From Candidatus Poseidoniaceae archaeon (lineage in GTDB: Archaea; Thermoplasmatota; Poseidoniia; Poseidoniales; Poseidoniaceae): 31,097 nt of DNA. The first letter of the stretch is position 1; every line of letters begins with the position of its first letter. The DNA is taken from NCBI GenBank assembly GCA_022451835.1, contig JAKUNX010000003.1:1-31097 (forward strand). Reading direction: 5' to 3'. The position numbers were made by a program, and so were the translations under genes. The notes under the pieces are model-generated. The model made no database searches. It was not told the DNA's origin and saw nothing but the letters and a program-made list of their open reading frames with translations. Positions 1-8,397 of the stretch are shown here, in pieces.

Positions 1-36
1 GTATCTGTAGGGGAACCTGCAGATGGATCACCACCT
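1..36 (+). rRNA. 16S rRNA, 3' end (partial)
   Basis: This is the last part of the small-subunit rRNA. Helix 45 is visible: ATCTG at 3-7 pairs with CAGAT at 20-24 around the universal GGGGAACC loop. It is followed by GGATCACC, the conserved 3' tail that carries the anti-Shine-Dalgarno site. The tail reads GGATCACCACCT where the usual archaeal and bacterial form is GGATCACCTCCT, a single T-to-A change at position 33. The exact mature end is not visible; 35-37 is inferred from the family. GGATC (25-29) can pair with GATCC (39-43), so the precursor could hold the tail in a short hairpin. No tRNA or 23S gene follows, so the gene is not in a classical rRNA operon. Confidence 0.95.
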
Positions 37-44
37 AAGATCCC

Positions 45-87
45 GGAGGCTGGAGTCCAATTGGGCTCCAGTCTCCACTTTTTTATT
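45..87 (+). terminator. Terminator hairpin after 16S rRNA
   Basis: Positions 45-58 pair with 63-76 as a 14-bp stem, including two G-T wobbles, around an AATT loop. A T-rich tract follows (six T at 79-84, then ATTT). Archaeal RNA polymerase can stop at T-rich tracts, and the hairpin adds strength or protects the 3' end. The stem also hides the GGAGG at 45-49. A role in 16S 3' processing is an alternative. Confidence 0.8.
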
Positions 88-122
88 TCATTACAAGTTT
101 ACTTTTTGCACTTAGTAACTAA

Positions 123-1019
123 TTATACTAAATCTTGTGCAATTAAATCTGCCAGTTTTTCATTGATAGATTTTCTAAATGTTAGTAAGCATAATTTCGG
201 AGCTTCTAAATTAACAGTAATACTTGCTCCACGATTAAAATGAACTTCATCCCAACCATCTGGAACGACATATCCTCTGTGCATATCTGAAGTGATTACA
301 GTGTCTTCATTTGTCCAATCAAACCATGACCATTCTTCATCTTCGCGCTGTTGATGTGGAATCTCTCGAGAAACTACAAAATAATGATCACCAGTTTCTG
401 AAGTATTTACTTTTTTTCTCATTTTCTGCATGGTATTCTTTTCGAGTATATGATTTAACCATGCTCCTTGACCAAGCCAAGTTGAAAATACAATGCCGCT
501 ACTTTGCTGTCGACATTTTTTACCACCTCTTCTAAGATGATATTTGCTTGGAGCGTATTGATGAGTATTTGCGATAAGCAAATCATTCATTGCAGGATCG
601 GTAGTGAAACGATTACCAGAAGTAGTATCAATAATCGCTTGTAAACGAGGTACTTCGTTGATAATTGAATTGCCATTTAATGCAGTAACAATATCCTCTG
701 CAAATGTATCAACATTAGAGTCCATGTAGAATCCAAAACTTCCCGAAGGGTCATGCTCAATCGGATGGGAATTGACTCCGATAACTGGTGTATCTGCATC
801 GATATTGTGAGAAATACTTGTTAGAGTACCATCTCCACCCAGAACAATTACTAAATCGCGACCAATAAAATCAGCACGTCTAACCTTTTCACGGGCAGTA
901 AGATCAAATTTGACATCAAAACGCTCGCTAATATCGTGCAAAATGTCAGTAATTTTCCTTAGACTTTCATCATGAACCTGCTCAAAGTTTTTTTTGAAAA
1001 CCACGAGAACATTAGTCAT
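123..1019 (-). CDS. ATP-NAD kinase-like protein
   Basis: Probable NAD kinase, making NADP from NAD and ATP in the cytoplasm. The nucleotide-binding signature GGDGTLTSISHN lies near residue 68, followed by PVIGVNSHP, then NDLLIANTH and SSGIVFSTWLGQGAW. The last block matches the conserved (S)SG-x-x-x-ST-x-x-G core of the family. The NSHP and SGSFGF segment resembles the NADK2-like branch more than the bacterial G-x-LGFL form, so the subgroup is uncertain. The frame stays open upstream to 1166, but ATG at 1019 is preferred. It is preceded by GAGGCGGAG, it starts the expected first beta strand (NVLVVFKK), and it removes an overlap with the divergent gene at 1123. The gene ends 35 nt from the 16S terminator. 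Confidence 0.75.
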   Translation of the reverse strand: MTNVLVVFKKNFEQVHDESLRKITDILHDISERFDVKFDLTAREKVRRADFIGRDLVIVLGGDGTLTSISHNIDADTPVIGVNSHPIEHDPSGSFGFYMDSNVDTFAEDIVTALNGNSIINEVPRLQAIIDTTSGNRFTTDPAMNDLLIANTHQYAPSKYHLRRGGKKCRQQSSGIVFSTWLGQGAWLNHILEKNTMQKMRKKVNTSETGDHYFVVSREIPHQQREDEEWSWFDWTNEDTVITSDMHRGYVVPDGWDEVHFNRGASITVNLEAPKLCLLTFRKSINEKLADLIAQDLV

Positions 1020-1069
1020 TAACTCCGCCTCATGTATTGCAATAGTTCTTCCTTCTTCAAGAACACTAT

Positions 1070-1091
1070 GATACGAGTTGTTAGATACGAG
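1070..1091. repeat. Tandem GATACGAG pair in a divergent promoter region
   Basis: GATACGAG occurs at 1070-1077 and again at 1084-1091, a 14-nt period, in the 103-nt gap between the divergent NAD kinase-like gene and the membrane-protein gene at 1123. It could be a regulator site. It is short and may be chance. Confidence 0.35.
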
Positions 1092-1122
1092 CCTTGAATA
1101 GGTGGAACCCTTACCGGTAATC

Positions 1123-1692
1123 ATGGAACCAAATCCCTTTGACGAGCCGACAACAGAAAATGGCAATCAGCAGATTTTGATTGACGGACAGCCTGCACAA
1201 ATTTCAACGGGCTTTGGCAACCAAATAATTATGTTACAACCGCCATCTTCCGCATCCAAGGTTATTGGAATATTACTAGTGATATGGGGGGTATTAAATT
1301 CAGTATTTTTGTTACTTGCAATAATTGGTTGGTCAAGTCAAGAACTTAGAGAAGAACAAGGAATAGATGGTCTTGCAATCGCATTGAATCTGATTTCTGG
1401 TGTCATCTCAATTGGCACCTCAATACTTGGTGGAGTTTGGATGATGAATTATCAACGTAGAGGTGTTCATTTGGTATTACTCGGTATAATTATTGGATTT
1501 TTGTTCTCAATAATTCTCAGTTTAACAGGCTCTACAGATGCTGCAGCTCAAGATACTGGTTTGAATGAATCTGTAGTATCTGGTATAGCTGTAGGAGTAA
1601 GTGCGGTGTGCAGTGCTCTATGCGGACTAATCGTTGCAATTCCGTTGATGGTTTCGAATAATGGTTTAGATGATTCTAAGTTGTTTGGTTGA
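1123..1692 (+). CDS. Small multi-pass membrane protein, unknown function
   Basis: I do not recognise this 189-residue protein. A polar N-terminal stretch of about 45 residues, rich in Asn, Gln and Pro, is followed by about four hydrophobic segments: VIGILLVIWGVLNSVFLLLA, a second around ALNLISGVISIGTSILGGVW, a third VLLGIIIGFLFSIILSL, and a last one near the C-terminus. An in-frame GTG at 1102 is possible. The ATG at 1123 is favoured because it leaves a normal divergent spacer; neither has a convincing ribosome-binding site. The next gene, also a membrane protein, starts 39 nt downstream and is probably co-transcribed. Confidence 0.6.
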   Translation: MEPNPFDEPTTENGNQQILIDGQPAQISTGFGNQIIMLQPPSSASKVIGILLVIWGVLNSVFLLLAIIGWSSQELREEQGIDGLAIALNLISGVISIGTSILGGVWMMNYQRRGVHLVLLGIIIGFLFSIILSLTGSTDAAAQDTGLNESVVSGIAVGVSAVCSALCGLIVAIPLMVSNNGLDDSKLFG

Positions 1693-1731
1693 TTCACAAC
1701 ATTAATGACTCGTAGTATTCAGCAGTAAGCA

Positions 1732-3090
1732 ATGATAGATACGCTCAACCTTCAGTCAGGTTCATTCAAGATAGTTTTACCATATCGATGGCAAGGATGG
1801 TTGGGTTATGTTATATTTGGGCTATTGGTTATTTTTGGGTTGCTGATGACTTTCAGTGGTCTTGAGGATTCCATTGATAACCTGTTGGCGGGATTATTCA
1901 TTATGGGTATTGGCTTCTTTGGTCTATCAGTATGTACTCCAGGCTCTCATGAAAAAGACTTGCATAATATAAGAAATCAAGCCATTGATAAGGCAGAGAT
2001 TGAGGCTAAGGCTAAACAAAGTGGCCTTACTGTTGACAATTGGCTTCTAAGACAAACAACTTATATTCCAACCAATGACCCTAATGATTGGATTCTCCCT
2101 GCACCAGGACCTGCATCATGGAATAAAGAAGATAGGTATGGTCCGGATGGTGATGGGACGCCTTTGGCTGAACATCCAGTTAAAGTCGGAACTCCAATAC
2201 CAGCTACTTTTAGTCTGTATGGAATATTCGGATTAATAGCAACTTCTTGCTTTATTGCAGGAGCAGGAGTTGTGATATCAAATTTAGAAGAATCTAGTCA
2301 CAAGTATATCGCAATTGGTGTAATGTCATTAATTGCGATTGTTTGGTTAGTTTCCGGATGGCTAAGAGCTAAAATGCTCAATCAAATGATCGATACTCCA
2401 ACTTCTCTAGTTCGTTCTGTGGCTTTAGGACACAGTGAATTGGTTGGGCAAGTTAGACCCTCTCATGAAGGAGTCTTGAGAGTAGTTGTTGACGGTAATG
2501 AGACAATGGTTATGGAAAACATGGTCGGTTTTCGTTGGACTTATGAGCAACTGCAAGAAAGAACAGTTACGACAAAAGATGGAACGAGAACAGAGAGGAG
2601 ATGGGTAACTATTAGATCAGATTCTGGTGGATGTCCATTTATTCTTCATGATGGAACCGGTGGAATTAGAGTTAATGCACAAAGTTTCAAGCGAAACGAA
2701 TATGGTAATTTCATTAAGCGTTGGGATAGTGCTTTCGCCAAATCATTAGGACAGCAGTTCATGTCATCTCTTATCGCTGGCGCACTTGGTGGATGGCGAG
2801 TTATTGACCATCGTTGGACTCTATATGGCTTAAAGTTGGGTAATCCAATTTACCTAATGGGTGAGGTAAAGTCGCGCTCTAGAGAAGATATTGATGCTGA
2901 GAATCTTGATGGAACTTTGCAAAATAGCATAATTGAAGTATGGGGAGATAAAGATGGAGTGGGTCAGAAAGTCACCTTAAGCAGAGGTACAGAATTGTCC
3001 AACATTGGTCGTTCTAGGTCTACTGTGGAAATGATTTCATTGCCAATGATATTATTTTTGGGCGCACTTTCGATGTTTGCTTTAGCATGA
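1732..3090 (+). CDS. Membrane protein with GIDE-like domain
   Basis: A 452-residue protein with two N-terminal membrane segments (about 22-42 and 50-68), two more at about 163-185 and 192-212, and a C-terminal one at about 432-451. Between the fourth and fifth lies a soluble region, roughly 228-345, containing LVGQVRP, a TYEQLQER basic segment, and F-x-L-H-D-G-T-G-G-I-R-V. This pattern (an opening GxV/RP strand, a Tyr- and Trp-rich middle, a closing D-G-T-G strand) resembles the GIDE domain of MUL1-type membrane proteins. No RING finger is present, so a ubiquitin-ligase role is not implied. The domain match is by eye and tentative. It probably forms an operon with the membrane gene before it. 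Confidence 0.6.
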   Translation: MIDTLNLQSGSFKIVLPYRWQGWLGYVIFGLLVIFGLLMTFSGLEDSIDNLLAGLFIMGIGFFGLSVCTPGSHEKDLHNIRNQAIDKAEIEAKAKQSGLTVDNWLLRQTTYIPTNDPNDWILPAPGPASWNKEDRYGPDGDGTPLAEHPVKVGTPIPATFSLYGIFGLIATSCFIAGAGVVISNLEESSHKYIAIGVMSLIAIVWLVSGWLRAKMLNQMIDTPTSLVRSVALGHSELVGQVRPSHEGVLRVVVDGNETMVMENMVGFRWTYEQLQERTVTTKDGTRTERRWVTIRSDSGGCPFILHDGTGGIRVNAQSFKRNEYGNFIKRWDSAFAKSLGQQFMSSLIAGALGGWRVIDHRWTLYGLKLGNPIYLMGEVKSRSREDIDAENLDGTLQNSIIEVWGDKDGVGQKVTLSRGTELSNIGRSRSTVEMISLPMILFLGALSMFALA

Positions 3091-3121
3091 AGTTCAAATC
3101 CTTGTTTGAATTCGCCTCCTC

Positions 3122-4339
3122 ATGGAAGAAGTTGTGATAGTAGGTGGAGCAAGAACTCCATTTTGCGAATGGCAAGGTGGTAAGCGTGGCGATGGTCAGC
3201 CAGGAGGCTTACTGAAGGATTACAGTGCACTGAAACTTGGTGAAATAGCCATTAAAGGGGCGCTAGAAAAGACAAATACTTCTGCTGAAAATGTTGATCA
3301 TGTAGTCATGGGTTATGCCTTACAAACATGTGACCAAGCAATCTTTGGTGCTAGGCATGCAGGTTTAGGAGCGGGAGTTCCCCAAGAAGTGCCAATGTTA
3401 ACACTCTCCCGGATTTGCGGTAGTGGTGTACAATCGATTGTCACTGGTGCTCAAATGATTATGCTAGGTGAGGCTGAAACAGTTGTCGCAGGTGGAATGG
3501 AAAATTTGTCGCAAGCACCGCATGTCCTTCGAGGAATGCGTGATACATACAAACTAGCCCGACCGCCTAAATCGGGTACAGTTTTAGAAAAGGATATGGA
3601 AGATTATCTTTTCACGAATTTACTTGATGGAATGTGTGGTTCTTTTATGGCTCAAACATCTGATGAGATTTGTAAGCGTAAAGGAGTTACTAGAGAAGAA
3701 ACCGATGAGTTTGCAGCGCTATCACATAAGAGGACTGCAAATTCTATAGATAATGGTATATGGGAGCAAGAAATAGTTAATGTTGGAGATATCGGCCACA
3801 AAGATGAAGATCATGTGGTAAGAGGAAGTACACCTGAATCACTAGCTGAATTGCGAACTGCTTTTGGTCCAGAAAGTTTGGTCACCGCAGGCAATGCTTC
3901 AGGAGTAGTTGATGGTGCAGCAGCAGTTGTAATCAAATCTGCCAGCAAAGCATCTGCAGATGGTGATAAGCCCCTTGCTCGAATAATAAGTTGGGGGATT
4001 GTTGGTTTGGAGCCAGCAATAATGGCTTATGGTCCAGTTCCATCATCAAGAAAGGCACTGGAAAAAGCAGGTTTGACAATCGATGATATAGACCGCTGGG
4101 AAATTAACGAAGCATTTGCCGGTCAAGCAGTTGCATGCGTCAAGGACTTAGGTTTGGATATTGAGAAGGTAAATGTCAATGGAGGGGCTGTAGGAATTGG
4201 GCATCCACTTGCAGCGACAGGAACTAGATTAGTTCTTACTTTGGCTCATGAATTAAAACGTTCAAATGGCCGTTATGGTGTTGCTACAGCATGTATCGGC
4301 GGAGGTCAAGGTATCGCTATGGTAATCGAATCTATTTGA
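3122..4339 (+). CDS. Thiolase (acetyl-CoA acetyltransferase family)
   Basis: A full-length 405-residue thiolase, which condenses two acetyl-CoA or cleaves 3-ketoacyl-CoA. The acyl-carrying Cys is at about 99 (SRICGSGVQS), with His361 in GIGHPLAATG and Cys391 in CIGGGQG. NEAF, also typical, lies at about residue 328. All catalytic residues are present. The sequence cannot tell an acetoacetyl-CoA role (mevalonate or polyester routes) from fatty-acid oxidation, and no other beta-oxidation or mevalonate gene is in the window. No ribosome-binding site precedes ATG at 3122. The gene ends one base before the stop of the opposing TauE gene. Confidence 0.93.
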   Translation: MEEVVIVGGARTPFCEWQGGKRGDGQPGGLLKDYSALKLGEIAIKGALEKTNTSAENVDHVVMGYALQTCDQAIFGARHAGLGAGVPQEVPMLTLSRICGSGVQSIVTGAQMIMLGEAETVVAGGMENLSQAPHVLRGMRDTYKLARPPKSGTVLEKDMEDYLFTNLLDGMCGSFMAQTSDEICKRKGVTREETDEFAALSHKRTANSIDNGIWEQEIVNVGDIGHKDEDHVVRGSTPESLAELRTAFGPESLVTAGNASGVVDGAAAVVIKSASKASADGDKPLARIISWGIVGLEPAIMAYGPVPSSRKALEKAGLTIDDIDRWEINEAFAGQAVACVKDLGLDIEKVNVNGGAVGIGHPLAATGTRLVLTLAHELKRSNGRYGVATACIGGGQGIAMVIESI

Positions 4340-4340
4340 T

Positions 4341-5138
4341 TCACATAATTAGATCAATTAGATAGTTTATCCATGTCAATGATAAGACTCCAATGAAGAC
4401 TTTAATCAAAATTTTCTCATCAAAGAACTTGAATCCAAGAATAGCGCCAGTTTTTGAGCCAACAAAATTTGCTACAACTAATATCGCTAAGAACAATATC
4501 TCATCTTTCAATTGCGAGATTTGATAATTATTGAGTAGCATGAAATGTGCTACAATCGCAAATGGCACAACAATCATCATGATGTTCAAGCTAGAACCGA
4601 TTGACTTTCTAGTTTCTAAGTTGCCAAAAAATTTCATTGCTGGAACATAAATCATTCCCGCACCAATTGCCATTACACTGGATAGAAATCCACCAAATCC
4701 TGTTAGAGAGGTCATTTTTCCAAGTTGGACATCTCTCTCAACTATTGAATTAGATTGTTCTTTTATCATTCTATTAGTCATTTTAAAAATTACAAATCCG
4801 ACAACAACAATACTTAAAATTTTGAAAATCGACTTAAATTGGTTACCCGTAATCATCACAAAAAATACGCCTAATAATGCACCAGGGATAGCACCCCAAA
4901 GAGCAATACCGGTCAATTCATCGTCAACATAGGACTTTTTACGATGCTCAATACCGCTTCCATAACTGGTTATTGCACTCAATAGTAATGAAACTATGAT
5001 CAATCGCTGATCTATTTCCCAACCGCCTACATAATGGAATAATGGAACATAAAGAATTCCGCCACCAAGGCCAAGTGGTGCGATTAGAAATCCTATTGCT
5101 AAGACTCCAATTACTATCAAAATATATTCAATTAGCAA
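4341..5138 (-). CDS. TauE/SafE family permease
   Basis: A 265-residue multi-pass membrane protein with the two-fold repeat of the sulfite exporter TauE/SafE family. The first repeat carries PLGLGGGILYVPLF near the N-terminus; the second carries TGFGGFLSSVMAIGAGM with IYVPA after it. About seven or eight hydrophobic helices are visible. The family exports small anions such as sulfite, sulfonates or organic acids; the substrate here is unknown. The start is TTG at 5138, supported by GAGG exactly 7 nt upstream (5144-5149 region on the minus strand). It diverges from lemA. Confidence 0.85.
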   Translation of the reverse strand: MLIEYILIVIGVLAIGFLIAPLGLGGGILYVPLFHYVGGWEIDQRLIIVSLLLSAITSYGSGIEHRKKSYVDDELTGIALWGAIPGALLGVFFVMITGNQFKSIFKILSIVVVGFVIFKMTNRMIKEQSNSIVERDVQLGKMTSLTGFGGFLSSVMAIGAGMIYVPAMKFFGNLETRKSIGSSLNIMMIVVPFAIVAHFMLLNNYQISQLKDEILFLAILVVANFVGSKTGAILGFKFFDEKILIKVFIGVLSLTWINYLIDLIM

Positions 5139-5142
5139 CTTT

Positions 5143-5190
5143 AATCCTCAATTATTTCAAGCCTAATTTGCGATAGTATTTATTCTATTT
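5143..5190 (-). promoter_or_regulatory. Candidate TauE promoter and ribosome-binding site
   Basis: On the minus strand an A/T-rich TATA-like stretch, AATAAATAC (about 5175-5184), lies about 30 nt before the GAGGAT at 5149-5144. That spacing would place transcript start just ahead of the GAGGAT, which sits 7 nt before the TTG start. The ribosome site is well supported; the TATA element is a weak visual call. Confidence 0.35.
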
Positions 5191-5236
5191 CGGTTAGATT
5201 GCCATAGAAAAGGCTCTTAAAGCAAAAACTATTGGT

Positions 5237-5815
5237 ATGCATATGGAACTATTACTAATTGGATTACTAGTTATTGGAGTTATATTTTTATTCTTTATTT
5301 TCTGGTTTTTCTCTACATGGAATCGTCTGGTAGCATTGGAAGAGAATGCTATTCAAGCATGGTCAAATATCGATGTATTATTGAGGCAGAGGTATGACAT
5401 GTTACCAAATTTAGAAAGGATTGTTAGTGAGTATGCAAGTCATGAAAAAGATTTGTTCATGGAATTTGCTAAGGCTCGTCAAATGGCTGCTGGTGCACTT
5501 CAAAACAAAGATGTCAAGGGCGTAGGTGCCGCAGAATCAATGATGGCAAACATGATGCCAAGAATTACAGCAGTTGCAGAGGCATACCCTGAATTAAAGG
5601 CAGATTCAAATTTCTTAAATATTCAAAACGAATTGGTATCAATTGAAAACCAAGTTGCCGATAGAAGGGAAATGTATAACGCATCAGCAACCAATTACAA
5701 CAAGGCTATTCAGATGATTCCAACTACATTTGTTGCATCAATCAAAGGTTGCCAAAGAAGAGACTTATTCGAAGTTCAAGGTGCAGCAAGAGAAGCGCCA
5801 GTTCTGTTTGCATAA
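5237..5815 (+). CDS. LemA family protein
   Basis: A 192-residue LemA-type protein: one N-terminal membrane helix (about 5-26), then a cytoplasmic or surface helical bundle. The family pattern is visible: WNRLVALEENAIQAWSNIDV, LLRQRYDMLPNL, and the C-terminal ADRREMYNASATNYNKAIQ followed by a Pro-rich end. The molecular role of LemA proteins is not settled. Two starts are possible, ATG 5237 and ATG 5243. The second has TTGG 7 nt upstream and a TTAAAG box centred about 25 nt upstream, which could indicate a leaderless transcript. A short gap separates it from the DHH gene. Confidence 0.9.
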   Translation: MHMELLLIGLLVIGVIFLFFIFWFFSTWNRLVALEENAIQAWSNIDVLLRQRYDMLPNLERIVSEYASHEKDLFMEFAKARQMAAGALQNKDVKGVGAAESMMANMMPRITAVAEAYPELKADSNFLNIQNELVSIENQVADRREMYNASATNYNKAIQMIPTTFVASIKGCQRRDLFEVQGAAREAPVLFA

Positions 5816-5844
5816 GCTGAAAAAACGACAATCACGTGTTTGGT

Positions 5845-7236
5845 ATGTTTTTGATTTTTGGCTCCAGCGGGCTTGGTCTTAGGCTTGCAAAGTGGTGCTC
5901 TGCTAGAAAAAGTTGTACACTAATTGGTCTAGCGAAAGATTTGCCTATCGGTGAAGTCTTGGAAAATTGTGAAATAATCGCCTTACCTTCATCAATGCCG
6001 CTTAGTGCCTTACCCATTACAAATAATTCACCGACTGCGATACTGTACTTAGATGATAAATCAATCAGCGATGATGAGCCTTTAGAAGTGATAAAGCGCA
6101 AGTGGCCAAAAACACCAATATTGACAACTATCCCCATCGAAGGAGATGGTTATGACCTCATTAGTATTGATGATATTTCATTTTCAGCAATGCAAGATAG
6201 GATTAGAGGTTGGGAGAGAAAAGAAGGAGCTTCAACGTTAGACAATTATCTAAAATCAATTTCTGAAAACAGCAGGGTTACTATTTTCTGTCATGATAAT
6301 CCAGACCCTGATGCACTTGCTTCTGCACTCGCAATGAATGAGTTATTTGTTACACATGGCCATATCTCACAAATCGTCCATGGTGGTATGATTGAACATC
6401 ATCAAAATCAAGCTATGGTTAAAGAGTTAGAAATTCCTGTTCGCAGACTTATCCTTGATTGGGAGATTACAGATTTAATCAATGAATCAGATATTATTAT
6501 CGCAGTTGATTTTCATCGTCCTGGTGCAAATAACATAATGCCAAAGGATTGCATTCCTCACATTATCATTGACCATCATTCTGTTGACGATCCAGTAACT
6601 GCAGATTTGGCGATGGTTAGTTCAGAGTATTCATCAACTTCTTCTATGGTTGCCTCACTGCTGATGAGTAGTGATTTTGAAATGAATTCAAGAGTTGCTA
6701 CTGCTTTAGCATTTGGAATAAAAACCGATACATTAGGCTTCACTCGTAATTTTAATGCAGTTGATGTTCGTGCTCTGCTATGGATTAACGCATGGGTGGA
6801 TAAAGAAAAATTACGTGCTATCGAAATGCCGCCAAGATCGATTGAAGCACTTGAATCATTTTCTGTAGCACTAAATGATAAATTACACTATGATAATTTA
6901 ATCATTGCACCTGTACATAACTTGACCAATAGAGATTCACTTGCTCAAATAGCAGATTTCCTTCTTCCAACCGAGGGTATTGATACAGTGATAGCGTTTG
7001 GAATAAGACGTAACAAAGTAATTTTATCTGTACGTTCAAACAGAGAAGGTCTTCATGTTGGTAAAATTTTGTCAAGTAATTTCCCTGAAGGATTGGCAGG
7101 TGGACACAAATCATTAGGTGGTGGACAAATCCCATTTGAGGTAATTGTTGAAAACCATGAACAATTAGCAGAGAATCTTCATATTGCTGTAATGGAAGAA
7201 ACCAAGCAATTATTGTATAACATTTTTACAAATTGA
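5845..7236 (+). CDS. DHH family phosphoesterase with N-terminal Rossmann-like domain
   Basis: About 463 residues. The N-terminus (FLIFGSSGLGLRLAKW) looks like a TrkA-N type Rossmann fold over about 120 residues. The DHH domain follows with HDNPDPDALASA (about 150), an AVDFHRPG metal motif, and the naming IIIDHH motif. The DHHA1 end carries GGHKSLGGGQIPF. This arrangement is common in archaeal DHH proteins, which hydrolyse small oligonucleotides or cyclic dinucleotides. The substrate here is unproven, and whether the Rossmann part binds a ligand is not visible. A GTG at 5836 is an alternative start. Its TGA stop overlaps the ribosome-binding site of the TraB gene, so the two are probably coupled. 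Confidence 0.88.
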   Translation: MFLIFGSSGLGLRLAKWCSARKSCTLIGLAKDLPIGEVLENCEIIALPSSMPLSALPITNNSPTAILYLDDKSISDDEPLEVIKRKWPKTPILTTIPIEGDGYDLISIDDISFSAMQDRIRGWERKEGASTLDNYLKSISENSRVTIFCHDNPDPDALASALAMNELFVTHGHISQIVHGGMIEHHQNQAMVKELEIPVRRLILDWEITDLINESDIIIAVDFHRPGANNIMPKDCIPHIIIDHHSVDDPVTADLAMVSSEYSSTSSMVASLLMSSDFEMNSRVATALAFGIKTDTLGFTRNFNAVDVRALLWINAWVDKEKLRAIEMPPRSIEALESFSVALNDKLHYDNLIIAPVHNLTNRDSLAQIADFLLPTEGIDTVIAFGIRRNKVILSVRSNREGLHVGKILSSNFPEGLAGGHKSLGGGQIPFEVIVENHEQLAENLHIAVMEETKQLLYNIFTN

Positions 7237-7242
7237 GGTGAT
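7235..7242 (+). promoter_or_regulatory. Shine-Dalgarno site deciding the TraB start
   Basis: GAGGTGAT is an 8-nt match to the complement of a canonical 16S tail. It overlaps the TGA stop of the DHH gene (7234-7236). Exactly 7 nt after its GAGG lies ATT at 7246, in frame with TraB. No ATG, GTG or TTG occurs in that frame before TTG 7282, 43 nt away from the GAGG. Confidence 0.7.
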
Positions 7243-7245
7243 ATA

Positions 7246-8397
7246 ATTTCAAACACACTGGTTGTCGAAATAAGTCCTAATTTGCGTTTATTAGGTACTG
7301 CTCACGTTTCTACCAAAAGTGTTGAAGCGGTAAAACAACAGATTGAGGAATTCAAACCAGAAGTAGTTGCTGTAGAGTTGTGTAAATCGAGATATGATTC
7401 TTTAGTAAGTGGACGTAGACTTGACAAAGAAGGTTTATTGAAAGTAATAAAAGAAGGTAAAGCACCATTGGTGTTATTACAATCGTTATTAGCAGCAGAA
7501 CAGAGAAAACTTGGTCTAGATGAAGGGCAGCAACCAGGCGCAGAATTGTTAGCTGCAGTAAATATCTCCGAAGAGTTAGGAATTGACGTTGAATTAATTG
7601 ATAGAGATATTCAAACCACTTTACGTAGGGCATGGAGAAAAATGAAATTTCGAGAGAAGTTCAAAATTCTTTATTCTATGCTTGGTGAAGATGAAGAAGA
7701 AGTTGAAGTTGATCTTGATGAAATACTTGAGAGTCGTGATATCTTAACTGACTTGATGAATGAATTGAAAGAATTTTCGCCGGGTGCTGGACAAGTACTT
7801 ATTGATGAAAGAGACGAATTTCTTGCACAGAAGATATTGGGAATTGACGGTAATAAACGAACATTAGCAATCGTGGGAGCAGGTCATTTAACTGGCATAG
7901 AAAACCACCTTAACAATAATCAGCCAAAGTATACTATTGATGAATTATCATTAGTGCCAAAACGTTCCTTGTTGTCTAAGAGCATTCCTTGGCTAATTCC
8001 TATGTTTGTCTTTGGCTTATTCGGCTTCTTAATGTACCAAGGTAGTAGTGTAGATATCATTGAATTATTTACCGTTTGGACTTTGGCAAATGCAGTTTTA
8101 GCAGCAATAGGATGCATTATTGCAAGAGGTCATATTTTAGCAGTTCTAACCGCAGCATTAGCGTCGCCAATTACTTCACTTAATCCAACCTTAGCAGCAG
8201 GTTGGTTTGCAGGTTATGTGCAATTAAAAGTCGCAGAACCAACAGCCGAGGATTTACAGGAATTCCTTAAATTAGAATCATTAGGTAGTTTTTGGTCAAA
8301 TAAGGCTGGAAGGGTGTTACTAGTTACAGCCTTAACAAATCTAGGCAGTATGCTAGGCGCATGGGTTGCTGCTGCAGGATTAATCGGTGGAATCTAA
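7246..8397 (+). CDS. TraB/PrgY family membrane protein, probable AUU start
   Basis: A TraB-domain protein of about 383 residues. The GTAHVS signature is at 17-22, then VVAVELCKSRYDSL and the closing GAGHLTGIENHL. Four C-terminal hydrophobic helices follow, as in archaeal TraB proteins. Members relate to Enterococcus TraB/PrgY, which limits peptide pheromone activity; the archaeal role is unknown. A start at TTG 7282 would lose the first strand (TLVVEI) that the family normally has before GTAHVS. ATT 7246 has an ideally placed GAGGTGAT and restores it, so an AUU start is inferred. The stop overlaps the stop of folP on the other strand by 4 nt. Confidence 0.82.
   Translation: MSNTLVVEISPNLRLLGTAHVSTKSVEAVKQQIEEFKPEVVAVELCKSRYDSLVSGRRLDKEGLLKVIKEGKAPLVLLQSLLAAEQRKLGLDEGQQPGAELLAAVNISEELGIDVELIDRDIQTTLRRAWRKMKFREKFKILYSMLGEDEEEVEVDLDEILESRDILTDLMNELKEFSPGAGQVLIDERDEFLAQKILGIDGNKRTLAIVGAGHLTGIENHLNNNQPKYTIDELSLVPKRSLLSKSIPWLIPMFVFGLFGFLMYQGSSVDIIELFTVWTLANAVLAAIGCIIARGHILAVLTAALASPITSLNPTLAAGWFAGYVQLKVAEPTAEDLQEFLKLESLGSFWSNKAGRVLLVTALTNLGSMLGAWVAAAGLIGGI

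Noticed and set aside
1020..1166. 49-residue N-terminal extension of the NAD kinase-like gene
   Set aside because: It overlaps the divergent gene, shows no family likeness, and ATG 1019 has a purine-rich site before it.
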